From positions 6,296,053 to 6,360,052 of the forward strand of contig NC_020504.1 of the NCBI RefSeq assembly GCF_000349325.1: a stretch of 64,000 nt of DNA, given 5' to 3'. The notes beneath the pieces were generated by a model. It made no database searches. It saw only the letters and a list, made by a program, of their open reading frames with translations, and was not told the DNA's origin. This DNA comes from Streptomyces davaonensis JCM 4913. GTDB taxonomy: Bacteria; Actinomycetota; Actinomycetes; Streptomycetales; Streptomycetaceae. This document shows positions 34,289 to 43,638 of the stretch, one piece after another. Position 1 is the first letter of the stretch. Every line of letters starts with the position of its first letter. The position numbers and the translations under genes are program-made.

Positions 34289-35206
34289 TCAGGCCTTGAC
34301 GCGGACCTCGTTGCGGAGCTTGGCGGTCAGTTCCGCGTCGGCGGCCGCGTCACTGCTCCGGCCGGCCGCGAGGTTGGCGAAGTCCATCGGCATGACAACT
34401 CCGAGGGTGCTGTGGTCGCCCCAGATGCAGATGGTGAGCGTCACGTCCTTCGGGCCCGCGCTGCTTGTGCCGGTGGGTGCCGAGGCCTGCTGGCACTTGA
34501 GCACCGCGCCCTTCAGCGAAGCCGGCTCGTACGCCTTCGGCTCGCCGACCAGGGAGACGTCCTCGTTCTCGGCGTCCTTCTCGCTCTCTTCCTTCATGTG
34601 AGCGAACATCGCGTCGACGGTCTTCTCGGGGTCGTCGATCGTGCCGTAGACACCGCTGAAGTTGAGCCCCTTCTGGCTCAGCGGATTGTCCTCGTCCCCG
34701 GACGAGTACCCGGCGCTGACGTCCTTGGGGTCGTGCACACCCCACTTCTCGGCGTCCGCCAAGTCCTCTTCCGTCATGGTGTCGCCGCCACTCTCGGACT
34801 TCTTGTACTCGTCGAGCACCGTCGCCGGCGTCGTCAGCTTGTGCGGACCGTCGTCCTCGACGCCGCCGGCGCCGCCGCCACCACCGATCACGAAGTACAC
34901 GCCCACACCGATGGCCGCCACGACCGCCACCGCGCCCAGGATGATCCCGGTCTTCTTCTTGCCGCCGCCCGGGGCCGGGGGCATCGGGGCGCCGCCGTAC
35001 GGCTGCTGCTGGCCGTACGGGGGCTGCTGCGGTGGGACGCCGCCCTGCTGGGGGTAGCCGTAGCCCGGCTGGGGCTGGGCCGGCTGCTGGGGGTAGCCGT
35101 AGCCGGGCTGGGGGGCCTGCGGCTGTTGGCCGTACGGGCCCGGCTGGCCGTACGGTCCGGGCTGCTGGGGCTGCCCGCCGTACGGGCCCGGCTGGTTGTA
35201 GCTCAT
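34289..35206 (-). CDS. Single-pass membrane protein with Pro/Gln/Gly/Tyr-rich cytoplasmic tail
   Basis: 305 residues. Residues 1-80 are low-complexity (YGQPGPYGQQP-type repeats). A KKK stop-transfer precedes one helix (TGIILGAVAVVAAIGVGVYF), and an extracellular domain of about 180 residues follows with two cysteines (LKCQQ, TICIW). This layout is common in Streptomyces proteins of unknown role, some near kinases. GGAGGGG precedes the ATG. It is divergent from valS. No enzyme motif is visible. Confidence 0.75.
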   Translation of the reverse strand: MSYNQPGPYGGQPQQPGPYGQPGPYGQQPQAPQPGYGYPQQPAQPQPGYGYPQQGGVPPQQPPYGQQQPYGGAPMPPAPGGGKKKTGIILGAVAVVAAIGVGVYFVIGGGGGAGGVEDDGPHKLTTPATVLDEYKKSESGGDTMTEEDLADAEKWGVHDPKDVSAGYSSGDEDNPLSQKGLNFSGVYGTIDDPEKTVDAMFAHMKEESEKDAENEDVSLVGEPKAYEPASLKGAVLKCQQASAPTGTSSAGPKDVTLTICIWGDHSTLGVVMPMDFANLAAGRSSDAAADAELTAKLRNEVRVKA

Positions 35207-35342
35207 TACTGGGTTCCCCTCCAGATGCTTATGTGGTCCTGACATCCTGGACCAGACAGGGGGCGCGCGTTGCATCGGGGGGCGCACCGTTACAGAACAA
35301 AGGCGTTTCGGGACAGCCCCGCGACACCCCTAAACTGAGCCC

Positions 35343-37967
35343 GTGACCGAGAACGCTCAGCAGCAGCCACCAGCGCCCAACACCGAACTGCCGACCCAGT
35401 ACGCGCCGGCCGATGTAGAGGGGCCGCTGTACGAGCGCTGGGTAGAGCGCGGTTACTTCGAGGCCGACGAGAAGAGTGACAAGGCCCCGTACACCATCGT
35501 CATCCCGCCGCCGAATGTCACCGGCAGCCTGCACCTCGGGCACGCCTTCGAGCACACCCTCATCGACGCCCTCACGCGGCGTAAGCGCATGCAGGGGTAC
35601 GAGACGCTCTGGCAGCCCGGCATGGACCACGCCGGTATCGCCACCCAGAACGTCGTCGAGCGCGAGCTGGGCAAGGAGGGCAAGTCCCGGCACGATCTCG
35701 GGCGGGAAGCCTTCGTCGAGCGCGTCTGGCAGTGGAAGGGCGAGTCCGGCGGGCAGATCTCCGGGCAGATGCGGCGCCTGGGCGACGGTGTCGCCTGGTC
35801 TCGTGAGCGCTTCACCATGGACGAAGGGCTCTCGCAGGCCGTTCAGACCATCTTCAAGCGGCTCTACGACGATGAGCTGATCTACCGCGCCGAGCGCATC
35901 ATCAACTGGTGCCCGCGGTGCCTCACCGCCATCTCCGACATCGAGGTCGAGTACCAGGACGACGACGGCGAGCTCGTCTCCATGAAGTACGGCGAGGGCG
36001 ACGACACCATCGTCGTCGCCACAACCCGTGCCGAGACCATGCTCGGTGACACCGCCGTCGCCGTTCACCCCGAGGACGAGCGGTACAAGCACCTCGTCGG
36101 CAAGCTCATCCGCCTGCCCCTCACCGACCGTTCCATCCCGGTCGTCGCCGACGAGCACGTCGACCCCGAATTCGGCACCGGCGCCGTCAAGGTGACCCCG
36201 GCGCACGACCCGAACGACTTCGAGATCGGCCAGCGGCACGACCTGCCGGCCATCGCGATCATGGACGAGCACGCCGTCATCACCGCCCACGGCCCCTTCC
36301 AGGGCCTGGACCGGCTCGAAGCGCGCTCCGCGATCGTCGCTGCCCTGCGCGCCGAGGGCCGGATCGTCACCGAGAAGCGGCCCTACGTCCACTCCGTCGG
36401 GCACTGCTCGCGCTGCAAGACCACCATCGAGCCCCGGCTGTCCATGCAGTGGTGGGTCAAGGTCGGTCCGCTGGCGAAGGCCGCCGGTGACGCCGTCCGC
36501 GACGGCCGCGTCAAGATCCATCCGCAGGAGATGGAGAAGCGGTACTTCGACTGGGTCGACAACCTCCACGACTGGTGCATTTCGCGGCAGTTGTGGTGGG
36601 GTCACCGGATTCCCGTCTGGTACGGGCCCAATGGTGAAGTCGTCTGTGTCGGGCCCGACGACGAGGCCCCGACCGGTGAGGGCTGGCACCAGGACACCGA
36701 CGTCCTCGACACCTGGTTCTCCTCCGGCCTGTGGCCCTTCTCCACCCTCGGCTGGCCCGAACAGACCGAGTCGCTCGCGAAGTTCTACCCGAACTCCGTC
36801 CTGGTCACCGGCTACGACATCCTCTTCTTCTGGGTCGCCCGGATGATGATGTTCGGCCTGTACGCGATGGACGGCACCCCGCCGTTCCACACCATCGCCC
36901 TGCACGGCATGGTCCGCGACCAGTTCGGCAAGAAGATGTCGAAGTCCTTCGGGAACGCGGTCAATCCGCTGGACTGGATGGACAAGTACGGCAGCGACGC
37001 GCTCCGGTTCACGCTCGCGCGTGGTGCCAACCCGGGCGTCGACGTCCCGATCGGCGAGGACTGGGTCCAGGGCTCCCGCAACTTCGCCAACAAGATCTGG
37101 AACGCCACCCGCTTCGCGCTGATGAACGGCGCGACGGTCGAGGGCGAACTCCCGGACGCCTCGCGCATGTCGGCGACCGACCGCTGGATCCTCTCCCGCC
37201 TGAACTCCGTCGTCGCCGAAGTGGACGCGCTCTACGAGGACTTCCAGTTCGCGAAGCTCTCCGACGCGTTGTTCCACTTCGCCTGGGACGAGGTCTTCGA
37301 CTGGTACGTCGAGCTGTCCAAGACCACCTTCCAGGCGGGCGGCGAGCCGGCCGAGGTCTCCCAGCGGGTCCTCGGCGAGGTCCTCGACGTCACGCTGAAG
37401 CTGCTGCACCCGATCGTCCCGTTCGTCACCGAGACCCTGTGGACGACCCTCACCGGCGGCGAGTCGCTCGTCATCGCCGAGTGGCCGAAGGACAGCGGCT
37501 TCCGGGACCAGGCGGCCGAGCGGGAGATCGAGAGCCTCCAGTCCGTCATCACCGAGGTCCGCCGCTTCCGCGCCGACCAGGGCCTCCAGCCCGGCCAGCG
37601 GGTCCCGGCCCGCCTGACCCTGGACGGCACGGCCCTGGCGCCGCACGAGGCCGCCATCCGGCAGCTCCTGCGCCTCCAGCCCGAGGGCGACGCCTTCACG
37701 GCCACGGCGACCCTCCCGGTCGCGGGCGCGGAGGTCGCCCTCGACCTCTCCGGCACGATCGATGTCGCCGCGGAGCGCAAGCGCCTCGCGAAGGACCTCG
37801 CCGCCGCGGAGAAGGAGAAGGCCCAGGCCACGGCCAAGCTCGGCAACGAGGCGTTCCTGGCGAAGGCCCCGGATAACGTCGTGGACAAGATCCGCGGCCG
37901 CCTGACGAAGGCGGACGAGGACATCGCCCGAATCCAGGCCCAGCTGGACAGGCTGCCGGAGGCATAG
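35343..37967 (+). CDS. valS: Valyl-tRNA synthetase
   Basis: 874 residues, normal length. Class I signatures are [12 protein letters not shown] (HIGH-type) and KKMSKSFGN. The editing domain, anticodon-binding domain and the C-terminal coiled-coil arm ([16 protein letters not shown]) are all present. It charges tRNA-Val. GTG 35343. Terminator at 37984-38014; folC begins 86 bp downstream, so a separate promoter is likely. Confidence 0.97.
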   Translation: MTENAQQQPPAPNTELPTQYAPADVEGPLYERWVERGYFEADEKSDKAPYTIVIPPPNVTGSLHLGHAFEHTLIDALTRRKRMQGYETLWQPGMDHAGIATQNVVERELGKEGKSRHDLGREAFVERVWQWKGESGGQISGQMRRLGDGVAWSRERFTMDEGLSQAVQTIFKRLYDDELIYRAERIINWCPRCLTAISDIEVEYQDDDGELVSMKYGEGDDTIVVATTRAETMLGDTAVAVHPEDERYKHLVGKLIRLPLTDRSIPVVADEHVDPEFGTGAVKVTPAHDPNDFEIGQRHDLPAIAIMDEHAVITAHGPFQGLDRLEARSAIVAALRAEGRIVTEKRPYVHSVGHCSRCKTTIEPRLSMQWWVKVGPLAKAAGDAVRDGRVKIHPQEMEKRYFDWVDNLHDWCISRQLWWGHRIPVWYGPNGEVVCVGPDDEAPTGEGWHQDTDVLDTWFSSGLWPFSTLGWPEQTESLAKFYPNSVLVTGYDILFFWVARMMMFGLYAMDGTPPFHTIALHGMVRDQFGKKMSKSFGNAVNPLDWMDKYGSDALRFTLARGANPGVDVPIGEDWVQGSRNFANKIWNATRFALMNGATVEGELPDASRMSATDRWILSRLNSVVAEVDALYEDFQFAKLSDALFHFAWDEVFDWYVELSKTTFQAGGEPAEVSQRVLGEVLDVTLKLLHPIVPFVTETLWTTLTGGESLVIAEWPKDSGFRDQAAEREIESLQSVITEVRRFRADQGLQPGQRVPARLTLDGTALAPHEAAIRQLLRLQPEGDAFTATATLPVAGAEVALDLSGTIDVAAERKRLAKDLAAAEKEKAQATAKLGNEAFLAKAPDNVVDKIRGRLTKADEDIARIQAQLDRLPEA

Positions 37968-37983
37968 GCAGTCACGTGTCCGT

Positions 37984-38014
37984 AGGCCCCCGGAGCTGTC
38001 GGCTCCGGGGGCCT
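37984..38014 (+). terminator. Terminator of valS
   Basis: A 13-bp stem, aggcccccggagc (37984-37996) and gctccgggggcct (38002-38014). Confidence 0.85.
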
Positions 38015-38053
38015 TGGCCTACGTATGTCAGTCGGCCTCCGTAGACTGACCCC

Positions 38054-39538
38054 GTGAGTGAAAGCGACCCCTTCGACGAGATCATCGCGGAAGAGACCGA
38101 CCGCGACCCCGATCTCGCGGTCATCGAGGCCGGCAGCCGTACCCTCCGCACCCAGGGCGGAGCCCCGAGCGCGGACGTACCCACGCGCCCCGAGGACCCC
38201 GAGGTCGACAAGGCCCTGCGCGAAGTCGAAGCGGAGCTCGCCACTCGGTGGGGCGAGACCAAGCTGGAGCCCTCCGTCAGCCGTATCGCCGCGCTGATGG
38301 ACGTGCTGGGCGAGCCGCAGCGCTCGTACCCCTCGATCCACATCACCGGCACGAACGGCAAGACCACCACGGCCCGCATGATCGAGGCCCTGCTCGGCGC
38401 CTTCGAGCTGCGGACCGGCCGATACACCTCCCCGCACGTCCAGTCCGTCACCGAGCGGATCAGCCTGGACGGCGCCGCGATCTCCGCCGAGCGGTTCATC
38501 GAGACGTACAACGACATCAAGCCGTACATCGAGATGGTCGACGCGGCGCAGGAGTACCGGCTGTCCTTCTTCGAGGTGCTGACCGGCATGGCCTACGCCG
38601 CCTTCGCCGACGCGCCCGTCGACGTGGCCGTCGTGGAGGTCGGCATGGGCGGCTCCTGGGACGCCACCAACGTCATCGACGGTGACGTCGCCGTCGTCAC
38701 CCCCATCGACCTGGACCACACCGACCGGCTCGGTGAGACGCCCGCCGAGATCGCCGCCGAGAAGGCCGGCATCGTCAAGCAGGACGCGACCGTCATCCTG
38801 GCCCAGCAACCGGTGGACGCGGCGCAGGTGCTGCTGAAGAAGGCCGTGGAGGTCGACGCGACCGTCGCCCGCGAAGGGCTGGAGTTCGGGGTGGTGTCCC
38901 GGCAGGTCGCCGTCGGCGGACAACTGGCCACCCTGCGCGGCCTCGGCGGGGAGTACCCGGAGATCTACCTCCCGCTGCACGGCGCCCACCAGGCGCACAA
39001 CGCCGCCGTGGCGCTGGCCGCCGTGGAGGCGTTCTTCGGCGTCGGTGCCGTGCGCGCCGAGCCGCTGGACATCGACACCGTCCGCAAGGCCTTCGCGGCC
39101 GTCGCCTCGCCGGGCCGCATGGAGGTCGTACGCCGGTCGCCGACCGTCGTGCTGGACGCCGCGCACAACCCGGCGGGCGCCCGGGTGACCGCCGAGGCGG
39201 TCGGCGAGGCCTTCGACTTCAGCCGGCTGATCGGCGTGGTCGGGGCCAGCGGCGACAAGAACGTACGAGGGCTGCTGGAGGCCTTCGAGCCGCTCTTCGC
39301 CGAGGTCGTCATCACCCAGAACTCCAGCCATCGCGCGATGGACGTCGACGAACTGGCCGCGATCGCCGTGGAGGTGTTCGGCGAGGAGCGGGTGCAGGTC
39401 GAGCCGCGGCTGCCGGACGCCCTGGAGGCCGCGATCACGCTGGCCGAGGAGGAGGGTGAGTTCACCGGCGGCGGGGTGCTCGTCACCGGTTCCGTCATCA
39501 CGGTCGGCGAGGCACGACTGCTGCTCGGGAAGGGCTGA
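38054..39538 (+). CDS. folC: Bifunctional folylpolyglutamate / dihydrofolate synthase
   Basis: 494 residues. The P-loop is ITGTNGKTTTARM, and Mur-ligase-like motifs follow, among them DAAHNPAG. The N-terminus has an acidic extension of about 65 residues (ESDPFDEIIAEETDRD) that many bacterial FolC lack but streptomycetes share. It adds glutamates to folates. GTG 38054. The DUF4233 membrane protein gene begins 11 bp after the stop, as in mycobacteria. Confidence 0.93.
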   Translation: MSESDPFDEIIAEETDRDPDLAVIEAGSRTLRTQGGAPSADVPTRPEDPEVDKALREVEAELATRWGETKLEPSVSRIAALMDVLGEPQRSYPSIHITGTNGKTTTARMIEALLGAFELRTGRYTSPHVQSVTERISLDGAAISAERFIETYNDIKPYIEMVDAAQEYRLSFFEVLTGMAYAAFADAPVDVAVVEVGMGGSWDATNVIDGDVAVVTPIDLDHTDRLGETPAEIAAEKAGIVKQDATVILAQQPVDAAQVLLKKAVEVDATVAREGLEFGVVSRQVAVGGQLATLRGLGGEYPEIYLPLHGAHQAHNAAVALAAVEAFFGVGAVRAEPLDIDTVRKAFAAVASPGRMEVVRRSPTVVLDAAHNPAGARVTAEAVGEAFDFSRLIGVVGASGDKNVRGLLEAFEPLFAEVVITQNSSHRAMDVDELAAIAVEVFGEERVQVEPRLPDALEAAITLAEEEGEFTGGGVLVTGSVITVGEARLLLGKG

Positions 39539-39549
39539 GGTTTTCAAGC

Positions 39550-39906
39550 ATGCGTACGCTCTGCGCGTCGACCCTGATCGGCGAGTTCTTCGTGATCGGC
39601 TTCGCCGGTCTGGTCGCCATGAAGGATCCGGATCTGTCCATGGGGACGGTGTGGACGGTCAGCGGGATCGCGATGTTCCTGTGCCTGCTGCTGTGCGGTC
39701 TTGTCACCCGGCCCGGCGGCATCGCCCTCGGCTGGGTGCTCCAGGTCGTGCTGATCGCCTCCGGCTTCGTCGTCCCGACGATGTTCGTGCTCGGCGTGGT
39801 CTTCGCGGCCCTGTGGTGGGCGTCCGTGCACTACGGCCGGAAGGTCGACGAGGCGAAGGCGAGATTCGCGGCGCAGGCCGACGCCTCTACACCTGACGCT
39901 GCGTGA
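39550..39906 (+). CDS. DUF4233 integral membrane protein
   Basis: 118 residues with about four membrane segments and a short charged C-terminal tail (RKVDEAKARFAAQ). It sits between folC and ndk, the position of Rv2446c in Mycobacterium tuberculosis. The function is unknown. It is probably translated from the folC message. A possible ndk promoter lies just after its stop (taacct at 39928-39933 with gtgaca 19 bp upstream). Confidence 0.85.
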   Translation: MRTLCASTLIGEFFVIGFAGLVAMKDPDLSMGTVWTVSGIAMFLCLLLCGLVTRPGGIALGWVLQVVLIASGFVVPTMFVLGVVFAALWWASVHYGRKVDEAKARFAAQADASTPDAA

Positions 39907-39973
39907 CAGGTGCCCGGACACGCCGGGTAACCTTCGTCTTCCCGCACACCCTTGACGCACTAAGGAGCCCGTC

Positions 39974-40387
39974 GTGACCCAGCGCACCCTCGTCCTGCTC
40001 AAGCCCGACGCCGTCCGTCGTGGCCTGACCGGCGAGATCATCAGCCGCATCGAGCGCAAGGCGGGCTGGCAGATCACCGCGCTGGAACTGCGTTCCCTGG
40101 ACCAGGAGACCCTGGAGCAGCACTACGGCGAGCACAAGGGCAAGCCGTTCTACGAGCCGCTGGTCGAGTTCATGTCCTCCGGCCCGGTCGTCGCGCTGAT
40201 CGTCGAGGGCGAGCGGGTCATCGAGGGTGTGCGGGCGCTCGCCGGTCCGACCGACCCGATCGCCGCCGCGCCGGGCTCCATCCGCGGCGACTACGGCGTG
40301 ATCGTCCGGGAGAACCTCATCCACGCCTCGGACTCCGAGGAGTCCGCTGAACGCGAGGTGAAGATCTTCTTCCCCGGCCGCGCCTGA
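39974..40387 (+). CDS. ndk: Nucleoside diphosphate kinase
   Basis: 137 residues, the standard size. It transfers the terminal phosphate between nucleotides via His117 in [21 protein letters not shown] is the N-terminal signature. GTG 39974 has AAGGAG about 7 nt ahead. A terminator follows at 40420-40438. Confidence 0.96.
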   Translation: MTQRTLVLLKPDAVRRGLTGEIISRIERKAGWQITALELRSLDQETLEQHYGEHKGKPFYEPLVEFMSSGPVVALIVEGERVIEGVRALAGPTDPIAAAPGSIRGDYGVIVRENLIHASDSEESAEREVKIFFPGRA

Positions 40388-40419
40388 GCCGCAGCGCCAC
40401 AAGCAGCAGGTCAGAGAGC

Positions 40420-40438
40420 CCGGGGGCAACGCCCCCGG
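40420..40438 (+). terminator. Terminator of ndk
   Basis: An 8-bp stem, ccgggggc and gcccccgg, with a 3-nt loop, followed by actttct. Confidence 0.75.
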
Positions 40439-40650
40439 ACTTTCTGGCATATGCGGGGCGTATGGGGGAACGAGAGTCCCCGAACGCTCGTCTCCAGGAG
40501 CGGACCCGCACATCATCTGCTGACAATGGCGAAGGACCCTCACGCCGTGTTCGCGAAGGCGCGTCTACGATGGAAGCCTTCACGTCACAGCACCCACTTC
40601 GCCGACCTGAAATGCCCTCAAAAGCTCCCAGGAAGGCCAGACGAATCCTG

Positions 40651-41682
40651 ATGGGGAACTCAATGTCGTTCATCGGCCGTGACATGGCTGTCGACCTCGG
40701 GACCGCCAACACGCTGGTGTACGTCAGGGGTCGCGGGATCGTACTCAATGAGCCGTCCGTCGTCGCGATCAACACCAACACCGGTGGCATCCTCGCGGTC
40801 GGCGCCGAAGCGAAGAAGATGATCGGGCGCACGCCCGGCAACATCGTTGCCGTACGTCCGCTGAAGGACGGCGTGATCGCCGACTTCGAGATCACCGAGC
40901 GGATGCTCCGCTACTTCATCCTGAAGATCCACAAGCGGCGGTATCTGGCTCGTCCGCGGGTCGTCGTCTGTGTGCCCTCGGGCATCACCGGCGTCGAGCG
41001 CCGCGCCGTCATCGAGGCGTCGTCCCAGGCCGGCGCCCGTCAGGTGCACATCATCGAGGAGCCCATGGCCGCGGCCATCGGCTCCGGCCTGCCGGTCCAC
41101 GAGGCCACGGGCAACATGGTGGTCGACATCGGCGGCGGCACCACGGAGGTCGCGGTCATCTCCCTCGGCGGCATCGTCACCGCCCAGTCCATCCGCGTCG
41201 CGGGCGACGAACTGGACAACGCGATCATCCAGCACATCAAGAAGGAGTACTCGCTCCTGCTGGGTGAGCGCACGGCCGAGCAGATCAAGATCACGATCGG
41301 TTCGGCGTACGACCTCGATGCTGACGAACACACCGAAATCCGCGGCCGGGACCTCGTCTCCGGGCTGCCCAAGACCGTCGTCATCTCCGCCGCCGAAGTC
41401 CGCAAGGCGATCGAGGAGCCCGTCAACGCCATTGTCGACGCGGTCAAGACGACCCTCGACAAGTGCCCGCCTGAGCTGTCCGGCGACATCATGGACCGCG
41501 GCATCGTCCTGACCGGCGGCGGCGCCCTGCTGCGCGGCCTCGACGAGCGGCTGCGCCGGGAGACCGGCATGCCGATCCACATCGCCGAGGATCCGCTGGA
41601 CAGCGTGGCGCTCGGCTCCGGCAAGTGCGTCGAGGAGTTCGAGGCGCTCCAGCAGGTCCTGGACGCCCAGCCCCGCAGATGA
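40651..41682 (+). CDS. mreB: Rod-shape / spore-wall actin MreB
   Basis: 343 residues from ATG 40651. The actin-fold phosphate-1 motif is [15 protein letters not shown], phosphate-2 is [15 protein letters not shown], and the adenosine motif is [12 protein letters not shown]. In Streptomyces, MreB with MreC/D, PBP2 and RodA-type proteins builds the spore wall rather than shaping vegetative hyphae. ATG 40663 (MSFIGRD) is an alternative with GGGGA 5 nt ahead. A hairpin separates it from mreC. Confidence 0.95.
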   Translation: MGNSMSFIGRDMAVDLGTANTLVYVRGRGIVLNEPSVVAINTNTGGILAVGAEAKKMIGRTPGNIVAVRPLKDGVIADFEITERMLRYFILKIHKRRYLARPRVVVCVPSGITGVERRAVIEASSQAGARQVHIIEEPMAAAIGSGLPVHEATGNMVVDIGGGTTEVAVISLGGIVTAQSIRVAGDELDNAIIQHIKKEYSLLLGERTAEQIKITIGSAYDLDADEHTEIRGRDLVSGLPKTVVISAAEVRKAIEEPVNAIVDAVKTTLDKCPPELSGDIMDRGIVLTGGGALLRGLDERLRRETGMPIHIAEDPLDSVALGSGKCVEEFEALQQVLDAQPRR

Positions 41683-41696
41683 CGTAACTCTTCGAT

Positions 41697-41732
41697 TCCG
41701 CCGTACGAGACGATCTCCTCTCGTACGGCGGA
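41697..41732 (+). terminator. Hairpin between mreB and mreC (terminator or attenuator)
   Basis: A 14-bp perfect stem, tccgccgtacgaga (41697-41710) and tctcgtacggcgga (41719-41732), then tcgttgatatag. It suggests that mreB can be transcribed alone, with limited read-through into mreCD. The A/T-rich stretch after it may hold a promoter for mreC. Confidence 0.75.
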
Positions 41733-41841
41733 TCGTTGATATAGAGGCATAAGCTCCCAAAAGCAGCCCCTCGGGTTTCCCTGGGGCTCGAAGAATTCCT
41801 ATGTCGAAGCATTCCTATGAGGAAGGGCACGGCCGCCGCAC

Positions 41842-42789
41842 GTGAGGGACACACGAGAGAGCCGGCTGCTCCTGGTGCTGCTGATCGCCATCGCGTTCGC
41901 GCTGATCACGGTGGACATCCGCGGCGGGGAGGACTCCCCGGTCGACGGTGCCCGCCAGGCGGCGGCCACCGTGTTCGGCCCGATCGAGGACGGCGTCTCG
42001 GCCGCGGTCGATCCCGTCGGCAACGCGGTCTCCGCGATCCGTGACTCCGGCGAACGCCATGACCGGATCGCCGAGCTGGAGAAGGAGAACGCGGCCCTCA
42101 AGGCGAAGCTCGGCAGCGACGACCGCAACCGCAGCAGACTCAAGCAGCTCGACAAGATGCTGAAAATCGCGGGCGAGGGCCAGTACGGCATCAAGGGCGC
42201 GGAGGTCATCGCGATAGGAGCGGCCCAGGGCTTCTCCTGGACCATCACCATCGACGCCGGTGCCAACGACGGGCTCAAGCGCGACATGACCGTCCTCAAC
42301 GGCGACGGCCTGGTCGGCCGGGTCACCACCGTCGGCCCCAACACCGCGACCGTACTGCTCGCCAGCGACCCCGACTTCACCGTCGGCACCCGCATGGAGG
42401 GCAACGACGAACTCGGCTTCGCCTCAGGACAGGGCGACGGCCCGCTGCGCGTCGAACTCCTCAACGGCAAGGCGCAGATCAAGAAGGGCGACCGTCTGGT
42501 CACCTTCGGCTCGCAGGCCGACAAGCCCTTCGTGCCCGGCGTCCCGGTCGGCGTGGTGAGCCGCGTCGACCCCTCCGGCGGCGACCTCACCCGCACCCTC
42601 TACGTCACGCCCTACGTCAGCTTCACCAAGCTCGACATCGTCGGCGTCGTCGTCGAGGCCCCGAAGAAGGACCCACGCGACACGGTGCTCCCCGCCAAGC
42701 CCAAGCCGACCCCCACCCCGACCGTGACGGTCACCGTCACCCCGTCCGGCCAGCCGCCCGTCGACGGCCAGTACCAAGAAGAGCAGTAG
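41842..42789 (+). CDS. mreC: Cell-shape protein MreC
   Basis: 315 residues. One N-terminal membrane helix (LLLVLLIAIAFALITV) is followed by a coiled coil (about 70-110, HDRIAELEKENAALKAKL) and the MreC beta-domains. A Pro/Lys/Thr-rich tail (PKPTPTPTVTVTVTP) ends it. It scaffolds wall enzymes outside the membrane. GTG 41842 follows a weak Shine-Dalgarno. mreD begins 13 bp later. Confidence 0.93.
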   Translation: MRDTRESRLLLVLLIAIAFALITVDIRGGEDSPVDGARQAAATVFGPIEDGVSAAVDPVGNAVSAIRDSGERHDRIAELEKENAALKAKLGSDDRNRSRLKQLDKMLKIAGEGQYGIKGAEVIAIGAAQGFSWTITIDAGANDGLKRDMTVLNGDGLVGRVTTVGPNTATVLLASDPDFTVGTRMEGNDELGFASGQGDGPLRVELLNGKAQIKKGDRLVTFGSQADKPFVPGVPVGVVSRVDPSGGDLTRTLYVTPYVSFTKLDIVGVVVEAPKKDPRDTVLPAKPKPTPTPTVTVTVTPSGQPPVDGQYQEEQ

Positions 42790-42802
42790 GAGCTGAAGCC
42801 CC

Positions 42803-43522
42803 ATGCGCGTCAACCGGATCCTGCTCTCCTCCTCGCTCGTCGTCGTCGCCCTGGTCCTCCAGGTCAGCGTCCTGGCCCGATTGCACCTCCCGGGCGCCGT
42901 CCCCGACCTGCTCCTGCTGACCGTCCTGGGCCTCGCCATGGTCTACGGCCATGTCGGCGGCGCCCTCATCGGCTTCGGCGCGGGCCTGCTCGCCGACCTC
43001 GCCCCACCCGCCGACCACGCCGCCGGCCGCTACGCCCTGGTGCTCTGTGTCATCGGCTACCTCGCCGGCCTCATCAAGCCGGAGAACGGCCAGTTGAAGT
43101 CGGCCACCGGACCCATGGTCGTGGTGGTCGCCGCGGCTCTCGGCTCCACTCTGCTCTACGCCGGAGTCGGCGCCCTCGTCGGCGACACCGCCGCCCGCCA
43201 TGTCGGCCTCACCGGCCTGCTGTTCACGGCCGCGCTCTACGACCTGCTGCTCGCGCCGTTCGTGGTCCCCGGGATCATGGCGCTGGCCCGGCGCGCGGAG
43301 AACGACCCACTGGCCGAGACCAACTCCTCGGGGAAGAAGTCCGACATCTCCAGCGGCTGGCTCTCCGGCGGCACCGGACTGCGCATCGGCAGCCAGCGCG
43401 GTGGACTCGGCGGTCAGCGCGGCGGGCTCGGCGGCCGCGGCGGTCTCGGCGGGCTGAAGGTGAAGGCGGCGCGGGCGCGTACCGCGCGCGCCGGACGCAT
43501 CAAGGGGGTCAAGCGGCTGTGA
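42803..43522 (+). CDS. mreD: Cell-shape protein MreD
   Basis: 239 residues, longer than usual because of a C-terminal Gly/Arg-rich extension of about 60 residues (GGLGGQRGGLGG, then basic residues). The first 170 have about five membrane segments. The basic tail should be cytoplasmic. It lies in the mreC-mreD-mrdA-rodA series. Confidence 0.9.
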   Translation: MRVNRILLSSSLVVVALVLQVSVLARLHLPGAVPDLLLLTVLGLAMVYGHVGGALIGFGAGLLADLAPPADHAAGRYALVLCVIGYLAGLIKPENGQLKSATGPMVVVVAAALGSTLLYAGVGALVGDTAARHVGLTGLLFTAALYDLLLAPFVVPGIMALARRAENDPLAETNSSGKKSDISSGWLSGGTGLRIGSQRGGLGGQRGGLGGRGGLGGLKVKAARARTARAGRIKGVKRL

Positions 43523-43638
43523 GGGCACGTCAGTTCACTCGAACGAGTTCCCGGGGGCGGAACGACGGCTCACAGGTCGGCCGTTCATCATTCGTACGCG
43601 CACACACGTCGGCGCACTGAGAGGGGGCGGCAGCCGCA

